Shown: piece by piece, positions 42,431 through 51,150 of the stretch | How positions within the stretch are numbered: the stretch's first letter is position 1 | How the letters are laid out: the number at the start of each line of letters is the position of its first letter | From: a virus | Length of the DNA: 60,785 nt | Strand: one strand, 5' to 3' | Virus record (IMG/VR): IMGVR_UViG_3300010885_005045 | Coordinates: 1-60,785 of that record | The notes under the pieces: model-generated | Seen by the model: only the letters and a program-made list of their open reading frames with translations | Told to the model about the DNA's origin: nothing | Databases searched by the model: none | Made by a program: the position numbers and the translations under genes

Positions 42431-44902
42431 ATGTCTAAACTGTGGGATTCATTATCTAAAGAAGAACAAGATAAAAGAACTGCACTACAAGTTATCTCTG
42501 AGGAAGATATGCTTTGCCTATCGGAACATAAATACTGGGATGCATACAATGCTAACCCTGATGAGGGTATCCCTGAGCAAACATTGATTGACGCATGTGT
42601 CATCCATCTTACACCCTTCTACCAGCAATGGATAGATACGGTATCACAGAATAGGAAGACACCTGAATGGGCATTCCCTTTGTTTGCTGTTGGTGCTGCT
42701 AAGATGGCAGACATTACTATTAGATCACTGATTCTCGAATGGTTTAACTCTGCTTTCTGGGAGCGTAAGTATGAGAACGATCTGTTCCCATTGCCTACTG
42801 CTCAACACATAGCACATGTTATATCTGAGATGGTAGTGGAGATTGTAGCCTATCAACAGGCTAAGAAACAATTCCGTGAGGATTGGCTCAAGCAATCCCA
42901 CTACCAGAAGAAGTGGACTACTAAGAGATGCAAGGCGTTTGCCTATAAGATGGGTACTCTTAATAAGAAAACCTTCTCAAGGAAACAACGCGAAGACTTT
43001 GGTCATCACATGCTACGCATAGCGGAGATGTCCGAAGTCATTAACTTAAAGAACATTCGTAAGCATACAGGCAAGCGATGGAGTGAGCGTGTTGTAGTTA
43101 CCTTTACTGATGACATATTGAGTGAACTTAATAAGCGTCATCAGGATGTGATTGCTACTGCTGCCCTGCTGTATCGACCAATGATTATCCCACCAATTAA
43201 ACATACTCTAAGTAGTAGTGGTGGAAATCTACTACCCCATATCCGTAAGCCTGTAGTACAGAAGTTTAAGGATGTAATGTGGGATGAGAAGGTACACCAG
43301 AATGGTAGCCTTCCATCAGAGATAGTAGTCACTGGGCTTAATGCTATGATGCATACCGAATGGTCAATCAATGAGCGAGTGCTAGAGATAATGACTACAC
43401 TCTTTAAGAACAACACACGAGATGCTAACCTTCCCGTGTATGACTTCTCAGCCTTTGACTTTGCTGATCCCTATCCTAAGGATGGGACTAAAGAAGAGAA
43501 GGCTAAGTGGTGTCAGCTCAAGGAAGAAACCTATAGCAATTGGTATAAGGAAGAACGATCACGAGGTCGTATGCTTGTCCGGATTAAACTGGCACAATCA
43601 TTAATCCCTTTGAAGTTCTTCTACCATATTTATACATGTGACTTCCGTGGTCGTGCTAATGCAGCATGTGATTTACTTAGTCCACAGTCAAGTGACTTTG
43701 ATCGTGGTCTTATTCAGTTTGCTCAGCCAAGGAAACAAACATCCATTGGTTTGTATTGGTTAAAGATTCATGTCGCTAATCTATTCGATCAGGACAAGAC
43801 AACCTTTGATCAACGAGTTAAGTGGGTCGATGATAACATGGACATGCTTAAGAGAATCAATGATGATCCCTATGCTACCCGCTCTGAGTGGGTATCACAT
43901 AAGAAGAAAAAGAATCCAAGCTTCCAGCGTATCGCTGCTGTCTTTGATCTGTGTCGTACTGATGGGTTAACTCAAGTGCCTGTGCAAATGGATGGTTCAT
44001 GCAATGGTGTTCAGCATTGGGCTGCACTTATGCGTGACCCTTATCTTGCCAAGAAAGTTAACCTCATACACACTAAGAAGCCCGAAGATCTATATCAGTA
44101 TGTTGCTGATGTGATGACATCTAATATGGTGTCAGTACAAGATGCAGATACTAACAATGGAAAATGGGCGAAAAAATTTATAGAGTATTGGAAGGGTAAC
44201 ATTGACCGCTCTGTGTGTAAGAGAGCAGTAATGACTGATCCCTATGGTGTTACCTTCTATGGTATTCGCAGGTACTGTAAGACTGAGGGTCACCTTGATT
44301 GGGTTGGTAAGGATGAGATTGCTGGGGCTGTTGTCGAGTTAGCTACCTTCATTGATGCTGCCCTCAAGGGTACATTGGTCGAGGCTAACAAGGGCAAGGC
44401 ATGGCTCAAGGTGGTGGCTGATATGGCTAGTGAACTAGGTAAGAATGTTGAGTGGACTACCCCGTGTGGGTTTAAAGTAGTACATCAATACTATGAGATA
44501 CTAACTAGACGATCAGTAGCTAAGTTATTCGATATGAAAGAGTTACACTTTGGCTCACCCGATAAGGAAACAATTGATGGTGGCTCAGTTAATCTAGCCA
44601 TCTCCCCTAACTATATTCACTCACTTGATGCAAGTCATATGTGGTGTACCATATATAGAATGGTTGGTGCTGGTATTGAACAGTTCAGTATGATCCATGA
44701 TTCATATGGTTGTCCTGCACCCGATGTTAATCTAATGCGTATGTTTACTAATGAAGAGTTTTGTGCAATGCACACTACCAACCTATTAGATGACATGCGG
44801 ATCGAAGTATCAAAAGCATTAAAGATTACAGTACCTGATGCACCACCTACTGGTTCATTAAACATTAAGGATGTTTTAGATGCGGAGTATTTCTTCCAAT
44901 GA
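42431..44902 (+). CDS. Single-subunit DNA-directed RNA polymerase (T7-like)
   Basis: An 823-residue polymerase, compared with 883 in T7 gp1. Motif A: DGSCNGVQHW with catalytic Asp521. Motif B: CKRAVMTDPYG with Lys597 and Tyr605. Motif C: MIHDSYG with Asp757, preceded by PNYIHSLDASHM. It transcribes middle and late genes from phage promoters, most likely the repeated AATAGTTGGGGCTACTA element. It sits downstream of promoter P2, so it may enhance its own transcription. RBS AAGGAG, 5 nt from ATG. The stop overlaps the next gene by 4 bp. Confidence 0.97.
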   Translation: MSKLWDSLSKEEQDKRTALQVISEEDMLCLSEHKYWDAYNANPDEGIPEQTLIDACVIHLTPFYQQWIDTVSQNRKTPEWAFPLFAVGAAKMADITIRSLILEWFNSAFWERKYENDLFPLPTAQHIAHVISEMVVEIVAYQQAKKQFREDWLKQSHYQKKWTTKRCKAFAYKMGTLNKKTFSRKQREDFGHHMLRIAEMSEVINLKNIRKHTGKRWSERVVVTFTDDILSELNKRHQDVIATAALLYRPMIIPPIKHTLSSSGGNLLPHIRKPVVQKFKDVMWDEKVHQNGSLPSEIVVTGLNAMMHTEWSINERVLEIMTTLFKNNTRDANLPVYDFSAFDFADPYPKDGTKEEKAKWCQLKEETYSNWYKEERSRGRMLVRIKLAQSLIPLKFFYHIYTCDFRGRANAACDLLSPQSSDFDRGLIQFAQPRKQTSIGLYWLKIHVANLFDQDKTTFDQRVKWVDDNMDMLKRINDDPYATRSEWVSHKKKKNPSFQRIAAVFDLCRTDGLTQVPVQMDGSCNGVQHWAALMRDPYLAKKVNLIHTKKPEDLYQYVADVMTSNMVSVQDADTNNGKWAKKFIEYWKGNIDRSVCKRAVMTDPYGVTFYGIRRYCKTEGHLDWVGKDEIAGAVVELATFIDAALKGTLVEANKGKAWLKVVADMASELGKNVEWTTPCGFKVVHQYYEILTRRSVAKLFDMKELHFGSPDKETIDGGSVNLAISPNYIHSLDASHMWCTIYRMVGAGIEQFSMIHDSYGCPAPDVNLMRMFTNEEFCAMHTTNLLDDMRIEVSKALKITVPDAPPTGSLNIKDVLDAEYFFQ

Positions 44903-45138
44903 CTAAGGTATTTAAAGTTACTAGTGAGGGTGATCTAGAAGAAGCAGTAAGATTGTTTACTGCCTTAGCTGCATCTGTTAAAAAGAAAAAGAAAATATCC
45001 TTTTGGTTTCCAACGGAAGCCCTTAGTGATATCTTCTTACAAGCTGCGTACCTAGACTTCTCTATGCGAAACATAGAGCCGCAACCAAACATGAATGTAG
45101 AAATTTTTATTGAAGGAGAACCTGATGACAGCGATTAA
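44899..45138 (+). CDS. Small protein, unknown
   Basis: A 79-residue protein with a central KKKKKISFWF and an acidic tail. Translationally coupled to the polymerase; overlaps the next gene by 14 bp. Confidence 0.6.
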   Translation: MTKVFKVTSEGDLEEAVRLFTALAASVKKKKKISFWFPTEALSDIFLQAAYLDFSMRNIEPQPNMNVEIFIEGEPDDSD

Positions 45139-45352
45139 GATGACTGTGTTACAGAACTTGAAGCCACACAGACGATTGACAGGACAGAAGTGGAGAGATG
45201 GTGATCTCTATGATAGTTGGAATCAACTGCAGAAGGATCACTTTGATGGACTCATTGATCTCTATGCACCTATTGTTGAAGAGGGTCGTGAGCCTATGCC
45301 ATCTGTTGCACAGCAATGGAAAGATGCATACAAATGGAGAAACCATAAGTGA
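45125..45352 (+). CDS. Small protein, unknown
   Basis: A 75-residue protein from the ATG at 45125, behind GAAGGAGAA. Basic helix and Trp-rich C-terminus (QQWKDAYKWRNHK). Confidence 0.58.
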   Translation: MTAIKMTVLQNLKPHRRLTGQKWRDGDLYDSWNQLQKDHFDGLIDLYAPIVEEGREPMPSVAQQWKDAYKWRNHK

Positions 45353-46005
45353 GTAGAGTACTAGTAATTGGAGACACTCACTTCCCTGCTGTCCTTGATG
45401 GTTACCTTCAGTTCGTGAAGGATATCAAGGCAGAGTATAAGTGTGACACCATCGTACATATCGGTGACATCGTTGACCATCATTGCATTAGCTTCCATGC
45501 TAAGCATCCGGATCATCCGGGTGCGGTGAGTGAGTACCGCAATGCAATGGAACAGATTAAGGAATGGAAGTCTACCTTTAAGAACATGGTAGTTACCATT
45601 GGTAACCATGATGAGCGTGTGCTTCGACTTGCAGGTGATGCAGGTATCCCTGACTTTTACTTGAAGACTTATAATGAGGTCTACAATACTAAGTGGTCAT
45701 GGGTAAAGAACCATACCGTTGATAGAGTCTTCTATCATCATGGTACTGGTGGCTCTAGTATGTACCCATCATTCAACACAGCCAAGGCACTTGGTATGTC
45801 TGTTGTAGCAGGGCATCATCACTCATGTGCAGGTATCAACTGGCAGGTCAGCCCTCTCAATGCTATCTTCGGTATGAATGTAGGCTGTGGTGTAGACCGC
45901 AAGCACATCGGTATGAAGTACGGTGAGAACAATATCAAGAAGCCCGTGATTAGTTGTGGTGTTGTCATTAATGGCGCACCATATTTAGAACTGATGCCAT
46001 TATGA
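45349..46005 (+). CDS. Calcineurin-like metallophosphoesterase
   Basis: A 218-residue enzyme with all family motifs in order: GDTHFP (about 8-13), HIGDIVDHH (about 37-45), TIGNHDER (about 83-90), and GHHHS near 156. These bind a dinuclear metal centre. Substrate cannot be read from sequence; nucleic-acid or cyclic-nucleotide phosphodiesters are options. GTG start, overlapping the previous stop by 4 bp. Confidence 0.88.
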   Translation: MSRVLVIGDTHFPAVLDGYLQFVKDIKAEYKCDTIVHIGDIVDHHCISFHAKHPDHPGAVSEYRNAMEQIKEWKSTFKNMVVTIGNHDERVLRLAGDAGIPDFYLKTYNEVYNTKWSWVKNHTVDRVFYHHGTGGSSMYPSFNTAKALGMSVVAGHHHSCAGINWQVSPLNAIFGMNVGCGVDRKHIGMKYGENNIKKPVISCGVVINGAPYLELMPL

Positions 46006-46571
46006 AAATAACAATTGACCTACCCTATGTAGTTGAACCACATGGTTCTATTAATCACCAAGTCTTATTAAACATGGTGATAGAAGCACATGCTAACTCA
46101 GCAAGGAATAATCCTAACGCTAGTTCAATGGCATGTCTTAATGCGAGTGGTACAACAGGACGCTTAGAGAATGCATTAGCTTCGGCTATCTTAACTCTTG
46201 GTGTCTATCATGCACCTATCTCTGAGGCTCGTCTGATGTTAATCACATCTACTAGAGATATAGTAGACATCCTCAATAGGAAGATTCCTATTGCTGGCTT
46301 TGGTAATTCCTTTTATAAGACTGGGATTGATCCGGCATGGCAAGATGTAGCAAACTATATCGAAGCCTACCATCCGTGGTATCACTTTAGAATACAAGAG
46401 ATCAAGAGTATTATTGGTCAGCAAACTCAGAAAAACATTTATCCTAATGCTGCTATGTATAGTGCAGTCTTATGTGAGATCCTAGGATTTAAGGAAGGCA
46501 CAGAGATTTCTCTGTTCATCCTCGCCCGGATCCCTACATGGACAGACATGGTGGTAAATCAAAAGACTTAA
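46002..46571 (+). CDS. Citrate-synthase-like protein lacking key catalytic residues
   Basis: A 189-residue protein matching the C-terminal half of citrate synthase by pattern: GVYHAPISEARLML (His70, at the HGGA position); IAGFGNSFYKTGIDPAW (for GFGHRVYK..DPRA), where the catalytic His is Asn102; KNIYPNAAMYSA (for LYPNVDFYSG), where the catalytic Asp is Ala151; and LFILARIPTWTDM (for FALARTVGWIAH). Full citrate synthases have about 370-430 residues, so the N-terminal half is absent. It is unlikely to make citrate. It may bind a CoA-like ligand or a host protein. The assignment is by eye; a structural comparison would decide. Confidence 0.6.
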   Translation: MKITIDLPYVVEPHGSINHQVLLNMVIEAHANSARNNPNASSMACLNASGTTGRLENALASAILTLGVYHAPISEARLMLITSTRDIVDILNRKIPIAGFGNSFYKTGIDPAWQDVANYIEAYHPWYHFRIQEIKSIIGQQTQKNIYPNAAMYSAVLCEILGFKEGTEISLFILARIPTWTDMVVNQKT

Positions 46572-46590
46572 CATTAGCCCCAATAAGCCC

Positions 46591-46607
46591 TATAGTTGGG
46601 GCTATAG
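46591..46607 (+). promoter_or_regulatory. Putative phage RNA polymerase promoter P3 (variant)
   Basis: TATAGTTGGGGCTATAG keeps the ATAGTTGGGGCTA core of the other copies. It lies in the 65-bp gap before the ssDNA-binding gene block. Confidence 0.65.
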
Positions 46608-46636
46608 AAGATATTATTTTTTAGAAAGGAGGAAAT

Positions 46637-46873
46637 ATGAATACTGAAACTAATACCGAGACTGAAACAAAGGAACAAGTTCCTGCTATCCGTACCGATA
46701 GTGTTGTTGCGTATCTTAGTCAGCTTTCGGCTGGCTTAAGTCAGCTCGCATCTGGCATGAATACTATTGTAATGGATTTGAATATGCAAGTTGACAATAT
46801 CAACGCATCATTAAAGAAGGAAACTACGAATGAACAAGAGCAAGTTAAAGAAGATGCCACAGTTTGTAACTGA
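46637..46873 (+). CDS. Small protein, unknown
   Basis: A 78-residue protein with a Thr/Glu-rich N-terminus and a helical, low-polarity middle (YLSQLSAGLSQLASGMNTIV). RBS AAAGGAGG is ideal. It overlaps the next gene by 44 bp and lies directly after promoter P3. Confidence 0.6.
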   Translation: MNTETNTETETKEQVPAIRTDSVVAYLSQLSAGLSQLASGMNTIVMDLNMQVDNINASLKKETTNEQEQVKEDATVCN

Positions 46874-47372
46874 AGTAGTCGAAGTTAAGTGGAGCAATCT
46901 ACTTAAGCCAGACATTGCTTTCGGTGAGGCATCTGCCAACCATAACATTACTGTTGTCTTAGACAAGACACTTGATAAGGTTCTCAAGGATATCCTTAAG
47001 AAGTCAGGTGCTACTAAGATCAATGGTATCATGGAGAAGGATGGATTGCGTACCTTCAAGGCTAAGAGCCGAGTACATGTTGAGGAAGGTAAGTTCCCTT
47101 GTGTTGATTCACAGGCTACCCCAACCGATACCGTACCGTTTGGTGGAGATAAGGTAAGACTTAAGCTTTCACCATGTGTTATCACACGAGACAATAGTCT
47201 TAGTGTGTACTTAAATGGCATTCAGATCATTGAGAAGAATGCCAACAACATTACAGGTGGTTCAGGTTTTGATGCAGTAGATGGTGGCTTCGTGTCAACC
47301 GCTACTCCAACTAAGTCTGCACCAGCACTTGTTAATGTTGAGGAAACAGAGGATGAAGATCTCCCATTCTAA
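46830..47372 (+). CDS. Single-stranded DNA-binding protein (T7 gp2.5-type)
   Basis: A 180-residue protein. Beta-rich core with VVEVKWSNLLKPDIAFG, FGGDKVRLKLSPCVI and SVYLNGIQIIE, and an acidic C-terminal tail (VEETEDEDLPF) ending in Phe, as in T7 gp2.5 and other phage SSBs. The tail recruits replication partners. Size and position before the resolvase and replication genes agree. Confidence 0.8.
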   Translation: MNKSKLKKMPQFVTEVVEVKWSNLLKPDIAFGEASANHNITVVLDKTLDKVLKDILKKSGATKINGIMEKDGLRTFKAKSRVHVEEGKFPCVDSQATPTDTVPFGGDKVRLKLSPCVITRDNSLSVYLNGIQIIEKNANNITGGSGFDAVDGGFVSTATPTKSAPALVNVEETEDEDLPF

Positions 47373-47745
47373 TCAATGGAGATTTAATCTGAATCCAGTT
47401 GCCGCATCAAGACCTAGGGTCGGTAAATGGGGAGCGTATTACACAGGTACTTATAAAGAGTTCAGAGAGAAAGCAGCAGAGGTAGTATGGGATATTCTAG
47501 GTACAGACTTAGAACCCATGACTGGTCCTCTTGTTGTTGACATTGAACTCTATGTTAAGAAGCCTAAGGCTACTGAGTTAGACGCGCCTCGCCCTGATAT
47601 TGATAACTTTGCTAAAGCTATACTTGATACAATGAACAAGAAGGTTTGGGAAGATGACTCTCAAATCATTTCCCTACATGTAACTAAGCAATGGGCAGCT
47701 ACAGGTGAAGATGGTTACTTCACTCTGTCAGTAAGCAACCTATAA
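47353..47745 (+). CDS. RusA-family Holliday junction resolvase
   Basis: A 130-residue nuclease counted from the ATG at 47353 (AGAGG upstream). It contains the family block PRPDIDNFAKAILDTMN followed by KVWEDDSQI, with Asp residues that bind metal at the RusA active site, and an N-terminal ASRPR segment. It resolves branched replication or packaging DNA, the task done by endonuclease I in T7. Overlaps the SSB gene by 20 bp. Confidence 0.88.
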   Translation: MKISHSNQWRFNLNPVAASRPRVGKWGAYYTGTYKEFREKAAEVVWDILGTDLEPMTGPLVVDIELYVKKPKATELDAPRPDIDNFAKAILDTMNKKVWEDDSQIISLHVTKQWAATGEDGYFTLSVSNL

Positions 47746-47828
47746 CTGGTGTATTGATCGGTCTTAGTCCAAGCAGTCCGGCACTTGTTGACTGAGATAG
47801 ATCCGTTGACTTTATTGTCACCACCATA

Positions 47829-47863
47829 GGAAGGGAGGGGGAGAAATCCCCCTTCCTTTTTTC
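47829..47863 (+). terminator. Rho-independent terminator
   Basis: GGGGGA/TCCCCC with outer GGAA/TTCC pairs, GAAA loop and six T's. Ends the SSB-RusA transcript before ThyX. Confidence 0.85.
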
Positions 47864-47895
47864 TAAAGTAAAACACTTATCGGAGAAACAAAAGT

Positions 47896-48555
47896 ATGAT
47901 ATACGAAGAGATGTCCGTAAAACACTTACTCAAAATGGGTAGTGATAATACCGTAGTAGATGCTGCTCGTGTTTCTTTTGCTAAGGAAGCAGCCAACTAC
48001 ACTGAGCTACAGAATGTAAAGCTTATTACTTATCTCGCTAAGCATAAGCATTGGAGTCCGTTTGCCCATTGTACCCTGCAGTTTCATATCAAGGCTCCGA
48101 TCTTTGTTGCAAGGCAGCTAGCCAAGCATCAGGTTGGTTTCGCATGGAACGAAGTTAGTAGACGGTATGTAGACTACGAGCCTACCTTCTGGTCACCACA
48201 GAGTAACTGGAGGGCAGCAGCAGAGAACAAGAAGCAAGGCTCATCCTCTGAGTATGTGAAGGATAGCGCATTAGTACAACAGTGTTATAATGAATCAATC
48301 AAATCTTCTCTCAGTACTTACAAGCTCATGCTATATGAGGGTGTCTGTCCTGAGCAAGCAAGGACAGTACTACCACAGTCTATGATGACTGAGTGGTATT
48401 GGACTGGTTCACTCTATGGTTTCAACAGGGTATGTCAGCTCCGTCTTGACGAACACGCACAGGATGAGTGCCGACAAGTAGCCTTAGCAATATCTGATTG
48501 TTGTGCTAGAGCATTTCCCATATCATGGATGGCATTAAATGGATCGCTGGGTTAA
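47896..48555 (+). CDS. thyX: Flavin-dependent thymidylate synthase
   Basis: A 219-residue enzyme that methylates dUMP to dTMP using FAD and NADPH. The family motif appears as KHQVGFAWNEVSRRY (about residues 77-91; the usual form is RHRxxSxNExSxRY), so the first Arg is Lys and the second Arg is Gln. C-terminal YGFNRVCQLRLDEHAQDE matches the helix carrying the substrate-binding Arg. With dUTPase and RNR it builds the dTTP supply. Confidence 0.9.
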   Translation: MIYEEMSVKHLLKMGSDNTVVDAARVSFAKEAANYTELQNVKLITYLAKHKHWSPFAHCTLQFHIKAPIFVARQLAKHQVGFAWNEVSRRYVDYEPTFWSPQSNWRAAAENKKQGSSSEYVKDSALVQQCYNESIKSSLSTYKLMLYEGVCPEQARTVLPQSMMTEWYWTGSLYGFNRVCQLRLDEHAQDECRQVALAISDCCARAFPISWMALNGSLG

Positions 48556-48614
48556 TTGTTGGCTATAGGTAGTAATAATTAGCAGACATAATCAAAAATT
48601 GTAAAGTATATTTA

Positions 48615-48830
48615 ATGGATAAACTAAATGATTTAAAATTACATGGTACTTCTAATATGGAAGAAACTTTTAAACCAGATTTAATCACACTTCTACAAGA
48701 GGAACGCGATGCGGCTCGTATGGAACTACTAGCATACGATGCCTTGCATGGACGGATACCACTAAAGCAAGCAGCTAAACTAAGACAATGGGGATACCTA
48801 ATAAAGGAGGATTCAATTGGCAAAAGATAA
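48615..48830 (+). CDS. Small protein, unknown
   Basis: A 71-residue helical, charged protein (LQEERDAARMELLAYDAL). The RBS is weak; an internal ATG (48657) is an alternative start. Overlaps the next gene by 14 bp. Confidence 0.52.
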   Translation: MDKLNDLKLHGTSNMEETFKPDLITLLQEERDAARMELLAYDALHGRIPLKQAAKLRQWGYLIKEDSIGKR

Positions 48831-48978
48831 ACCGTGGATCAAAGCTAAGAGGCGTGATCACACAACAGGGAATGGTAAGGGTGATAAGTACCGTCCGGTT
48901 GATCGTGAAATTTATGAAAAAAATTATGAAGCTATCTTTGGTAAACCAAAAGAAATAAATAAAGATGAACCTAAATGA
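48817..48978 (+). CDS. 53-residue basic protein with TTG start
   Basis: TTG at 48817 follows AAAGGAGG by 8 nt, which fixes the start. AKDKPWIKAKRRDHTTGNG is strongly basic and the C-terminal half is mixed-charge, suggesting nucleic-acid binding. Overlaps the next gene by 14 bp. Confidence 0.6.
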   Translation: MAKDKPWIKAKRRDHTTGNGKGDKYRPVDREIYEKNYEAIFGKPKEINKDEPK

Positions 48979-49174
48979 ACTCGAAGAACTGGTGTATGAT
49001 TTGGCGGCACTTAGTCACAAGCTTGGGCGTATTGAAACAGATGGGACAACAAGTCAAAACAAGTACGATAAATTGGTTGACGAGCGTAACGATATCAAGG
49101 CATTAATTAAATCTGGCTTTAATCAAATGTCAGACAACACCACCTTAGGGTGGGGCAAGGGTAAAGATGAGTGA
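48965..49174 (+). CDS. Small coiled-coil protein, unknown
   Basis: A 69-residue helical protein (LEELVYDLAALSHKLGRIE) with a Gly/Lys-rich tail. Overlaps the next gene by 8 bp. Confidence 0.58.
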   Translation: MNLNELEELVYDLAALSHKLGRIETDGTTSQNKYDKLVDERNDIKALIKSGFNQMSDNTTLGWGKGKDE

Positions 49175-49448
49175 ATTAGATGGATGGTTGCAAATGAATT
49201 TTCCTGTTGGTTCTTTTATAGTACACTCGGATGCTGCTGGTATTGGTGGTGATGATAGGTTGTACTTACGCATTCAGATGTCTAATAAGAATGTTAACTT
49301 TATTGTTTACGAATCTGAGGATCCTAATGGATATCGAACAGATGAAGATCAGGCTATAGCAAGCTTTTGTTTTAGCCCAGAGTTTCTTATCAAGCTAGCA
49401 AAGATCGGATCAATTGATTTAAATGAGTCTATTCCAAAGCAAGACTGA
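49167..49448 (+). CDS. Small protein, unknown
   Basis: A 93-residue acidic beta-rich protein (RLYLRIQMSNKNVNFIVYESE). Overlaps the primase-helicase start by 26 bp, so it is translationally coupled to it. Confidence 0.58.
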   Translation: MSELDGWLQMNFPVGSFIVHSDAAGIGGDDRLYLRIQMSNKNVNFIVYESEDPNGYRTDEDQAIASFCFSPEFLIKLAKIGSIDLNESIPKQD

Positions 49449-51150
49449 GTGTCCACGCTGTGTACAGAATGGTGCAGATCGTAGTGGTGACAACCTTGCA
49501 GTCTATGATGATCATGTGTATTGTTTTAAATGCAAGTATTACCGCTCTTCTAAAGGAACAGAGATGACAGATGAACTTACTACAACAACCCCTAAAGAAT
49601 TTAAAGTGCTCACTGGTTCTTACATTGATCTTGAGGATCGCGGCGTTACGGAAAAGACTTGCCGCATGTATGGCTATCAGGTAGCCAAGATTAATGGCAA
49701 GGAAGTACACATTGCTAACTACTATCAAAGTGGTGAGCTATTAGGACAACACCTTCGCGGTCCTAACAAACAGTTTGCTTGGCGTGGTAGTGCCAAAGGT
49801 TTAGAACTCTTTGGTCAGAACCTATGGAAGGCAGGAGGCAAGCGGCTTATCATTACTGAGGGTGAGATTGATTGTATGACAGTCAACCAAGTACTCGGTG
49901 GTACATGGGCTGTCGTGTCTATCCCCAATGGTGCTACCTCTGCAGCCAAGTCTATCAAAGAGAATCTTGAGTTCATTAACTCATACGCTGAAGTTGTCCT
50001 ATGCTTTGATATGGATGAGGCAGGACAGAAAGCTACTATGGAAGTTGCTGATCTACTTCCTCCGGGTAAGTGCAAGATTGCTAAGCTTCCATACAAGGAT
50101 GCTAGTGAGTGCTACATGAATGCTCAGACCAAGCAATTGGTATCAGCACTATGGGAAGCACAACAGTATTCTCCTGATGAGATCATGCACATCTCTAAAG
50201 TTATTACAGACTCACAGTCTATGAACCATGCTCGTGTCTACCCCTTCCCTTACGATGGTCTATCAGAGTTCCTGATTGGTCAGCGTAGTGGAGAGATTAC
50301 CCTATGGGCATCCGGTACTGGGTCTGGTAAGTCTACTATACTTCGTGAGCTTATGATGCATCACCTAGTAGAGGGTCGTAGTGTTGGGTGTATCATGCTT
50401 GAGGAATCTCCACAGGAAACTATGGATGATATGATTAGCTTGATACTTAACAAACCAGTCCGTGCTATTAGAGCAGGACGAATGATGAATGAATTGCGTA
50501 CCATGCTTGGCAAGAAACAAATCAACATGGCTATGGTTGATGATCTTACTGATGAGGAGTACGCAGCAGCTAAGGCACAACTGTGTGGCACAAACTTCTA
50601 TGTGTATGACCACTTAGGTAACAGTGCAATGGCTAATCTACTGGCTCGTATGGAGTTTATGGCAACCTCCCTTAAGGTGGATGTCATTGTGCTTGACCAT
50701 ATTACCGCTGCTGCTGCAGGACTTATGAGTATGCAGACTAAGGATGTCGAGGGTGGTAACTCAGAGCGTATCATTATTGATACACTCATGAAGGAACTTC
50801 GTGCTATTGCTGTGCGTACAGGTGTGCATGTAGACATCGTATCACAACTCAAGAAGAGTGACAAGGCATACGAAGAGGGTGACCGTATTACCCTGCAAGA
50901 TCTGCGTGGCTCAGGTGCATTGGCATCTGTACCTAACACAGTCATTGCTTTGGAGAGAGATCGACAGAACACAGACGAGAAGATTGCTAACACCACACTA
51001 GTTCGTGTACTCAAGAATCGTTTGACTGGTCGAGCAGGTATTGCAAGTACATTATATTATGACCATGTGTCAGGCAGACTAGAAGAAATTGGATTCGCTA
51101 TTGCTGAGGATGGCTCAGTAGTATTTGAACCACAACAACAGGAGTTCTAA
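49423..51150 (+). CDS. DNA primase-helicase (T7 gp4-like)
   Basis: A 575-residue replicative primase and helicase (T7 gp4A is 566). Zinc finger: Cys10, Cys13, Cys34, Cys37. TOPRIM: IITEGEIDCM and LCFDMDEAGQ. RecA-like helicase: Walker A ASGTGSGKST, Walker B VIVLDHITAA, and a C-terminal LRGSGALASVPNTVIALERD. It primes the lagging strand and unwinds the fork with the DNA polymerase encoded next. An internal RBS (see 49552) would also give a form without the zinc finger. Confidence 0.95.
   Translation: MSLFQSKTECPRCVQNGADRSGDNLAVYDDHVYCFKCKYYRSSKGTEMTDELTTTTPKEFKVLTGSYIDLEDRGVTEKTCRMYGYQVAKINGKEVHIANYYQSGELLGQHLRGPNKQFAWRGSAKGLELFGQNLWKAGGKRLIITEGEIDCMTVNQVLGGTWAVVSIPNGATSAAKSIKENLEFINSYAEVVLCFDMDEAGQKATMEVADLLPPGKCKIAKLPYKDASECYMNAQTKQLVSALWEAQQYSPDEIMHISKVITDSQSMNHARVYPFPYDGLSEFLIGQRSGEITLWASGTGSGKSTILRELMMHHLVEGRSVGCIMLEESPQETMDDMISLILNKPVRAIRAGRMMNELRTMLGKKQINMAMVDDLTDEEYAAAKAQLCGTNFYVYDHLGNSAMANLLARMEFMATSLKVDVIVLDHITAAAAGLMSMQTKDVEGGNSERIIIDTLMKELRAIAVRTGVHVDIVSQLKKSDKAYEEGDRITLQDLRGSGALASVPNTVIALERDRQNTDEKIANTTLVRVLKNRLTGRAGIASTLYYDHVSGRLEEIGFAIAEDGSVVFEPQQQEF
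49552..49566 (+). promoter_or_regulatory. Internal RBS and start for a short helicase form
   Basis: AAAGGA at 49552-49557, six bases before an in-frame ATG (49564, Met48), just after the zinc finger. T7 gene 4 makes its 4B form by the same arrangement (internal start at Met64). Confidence 0.62.
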
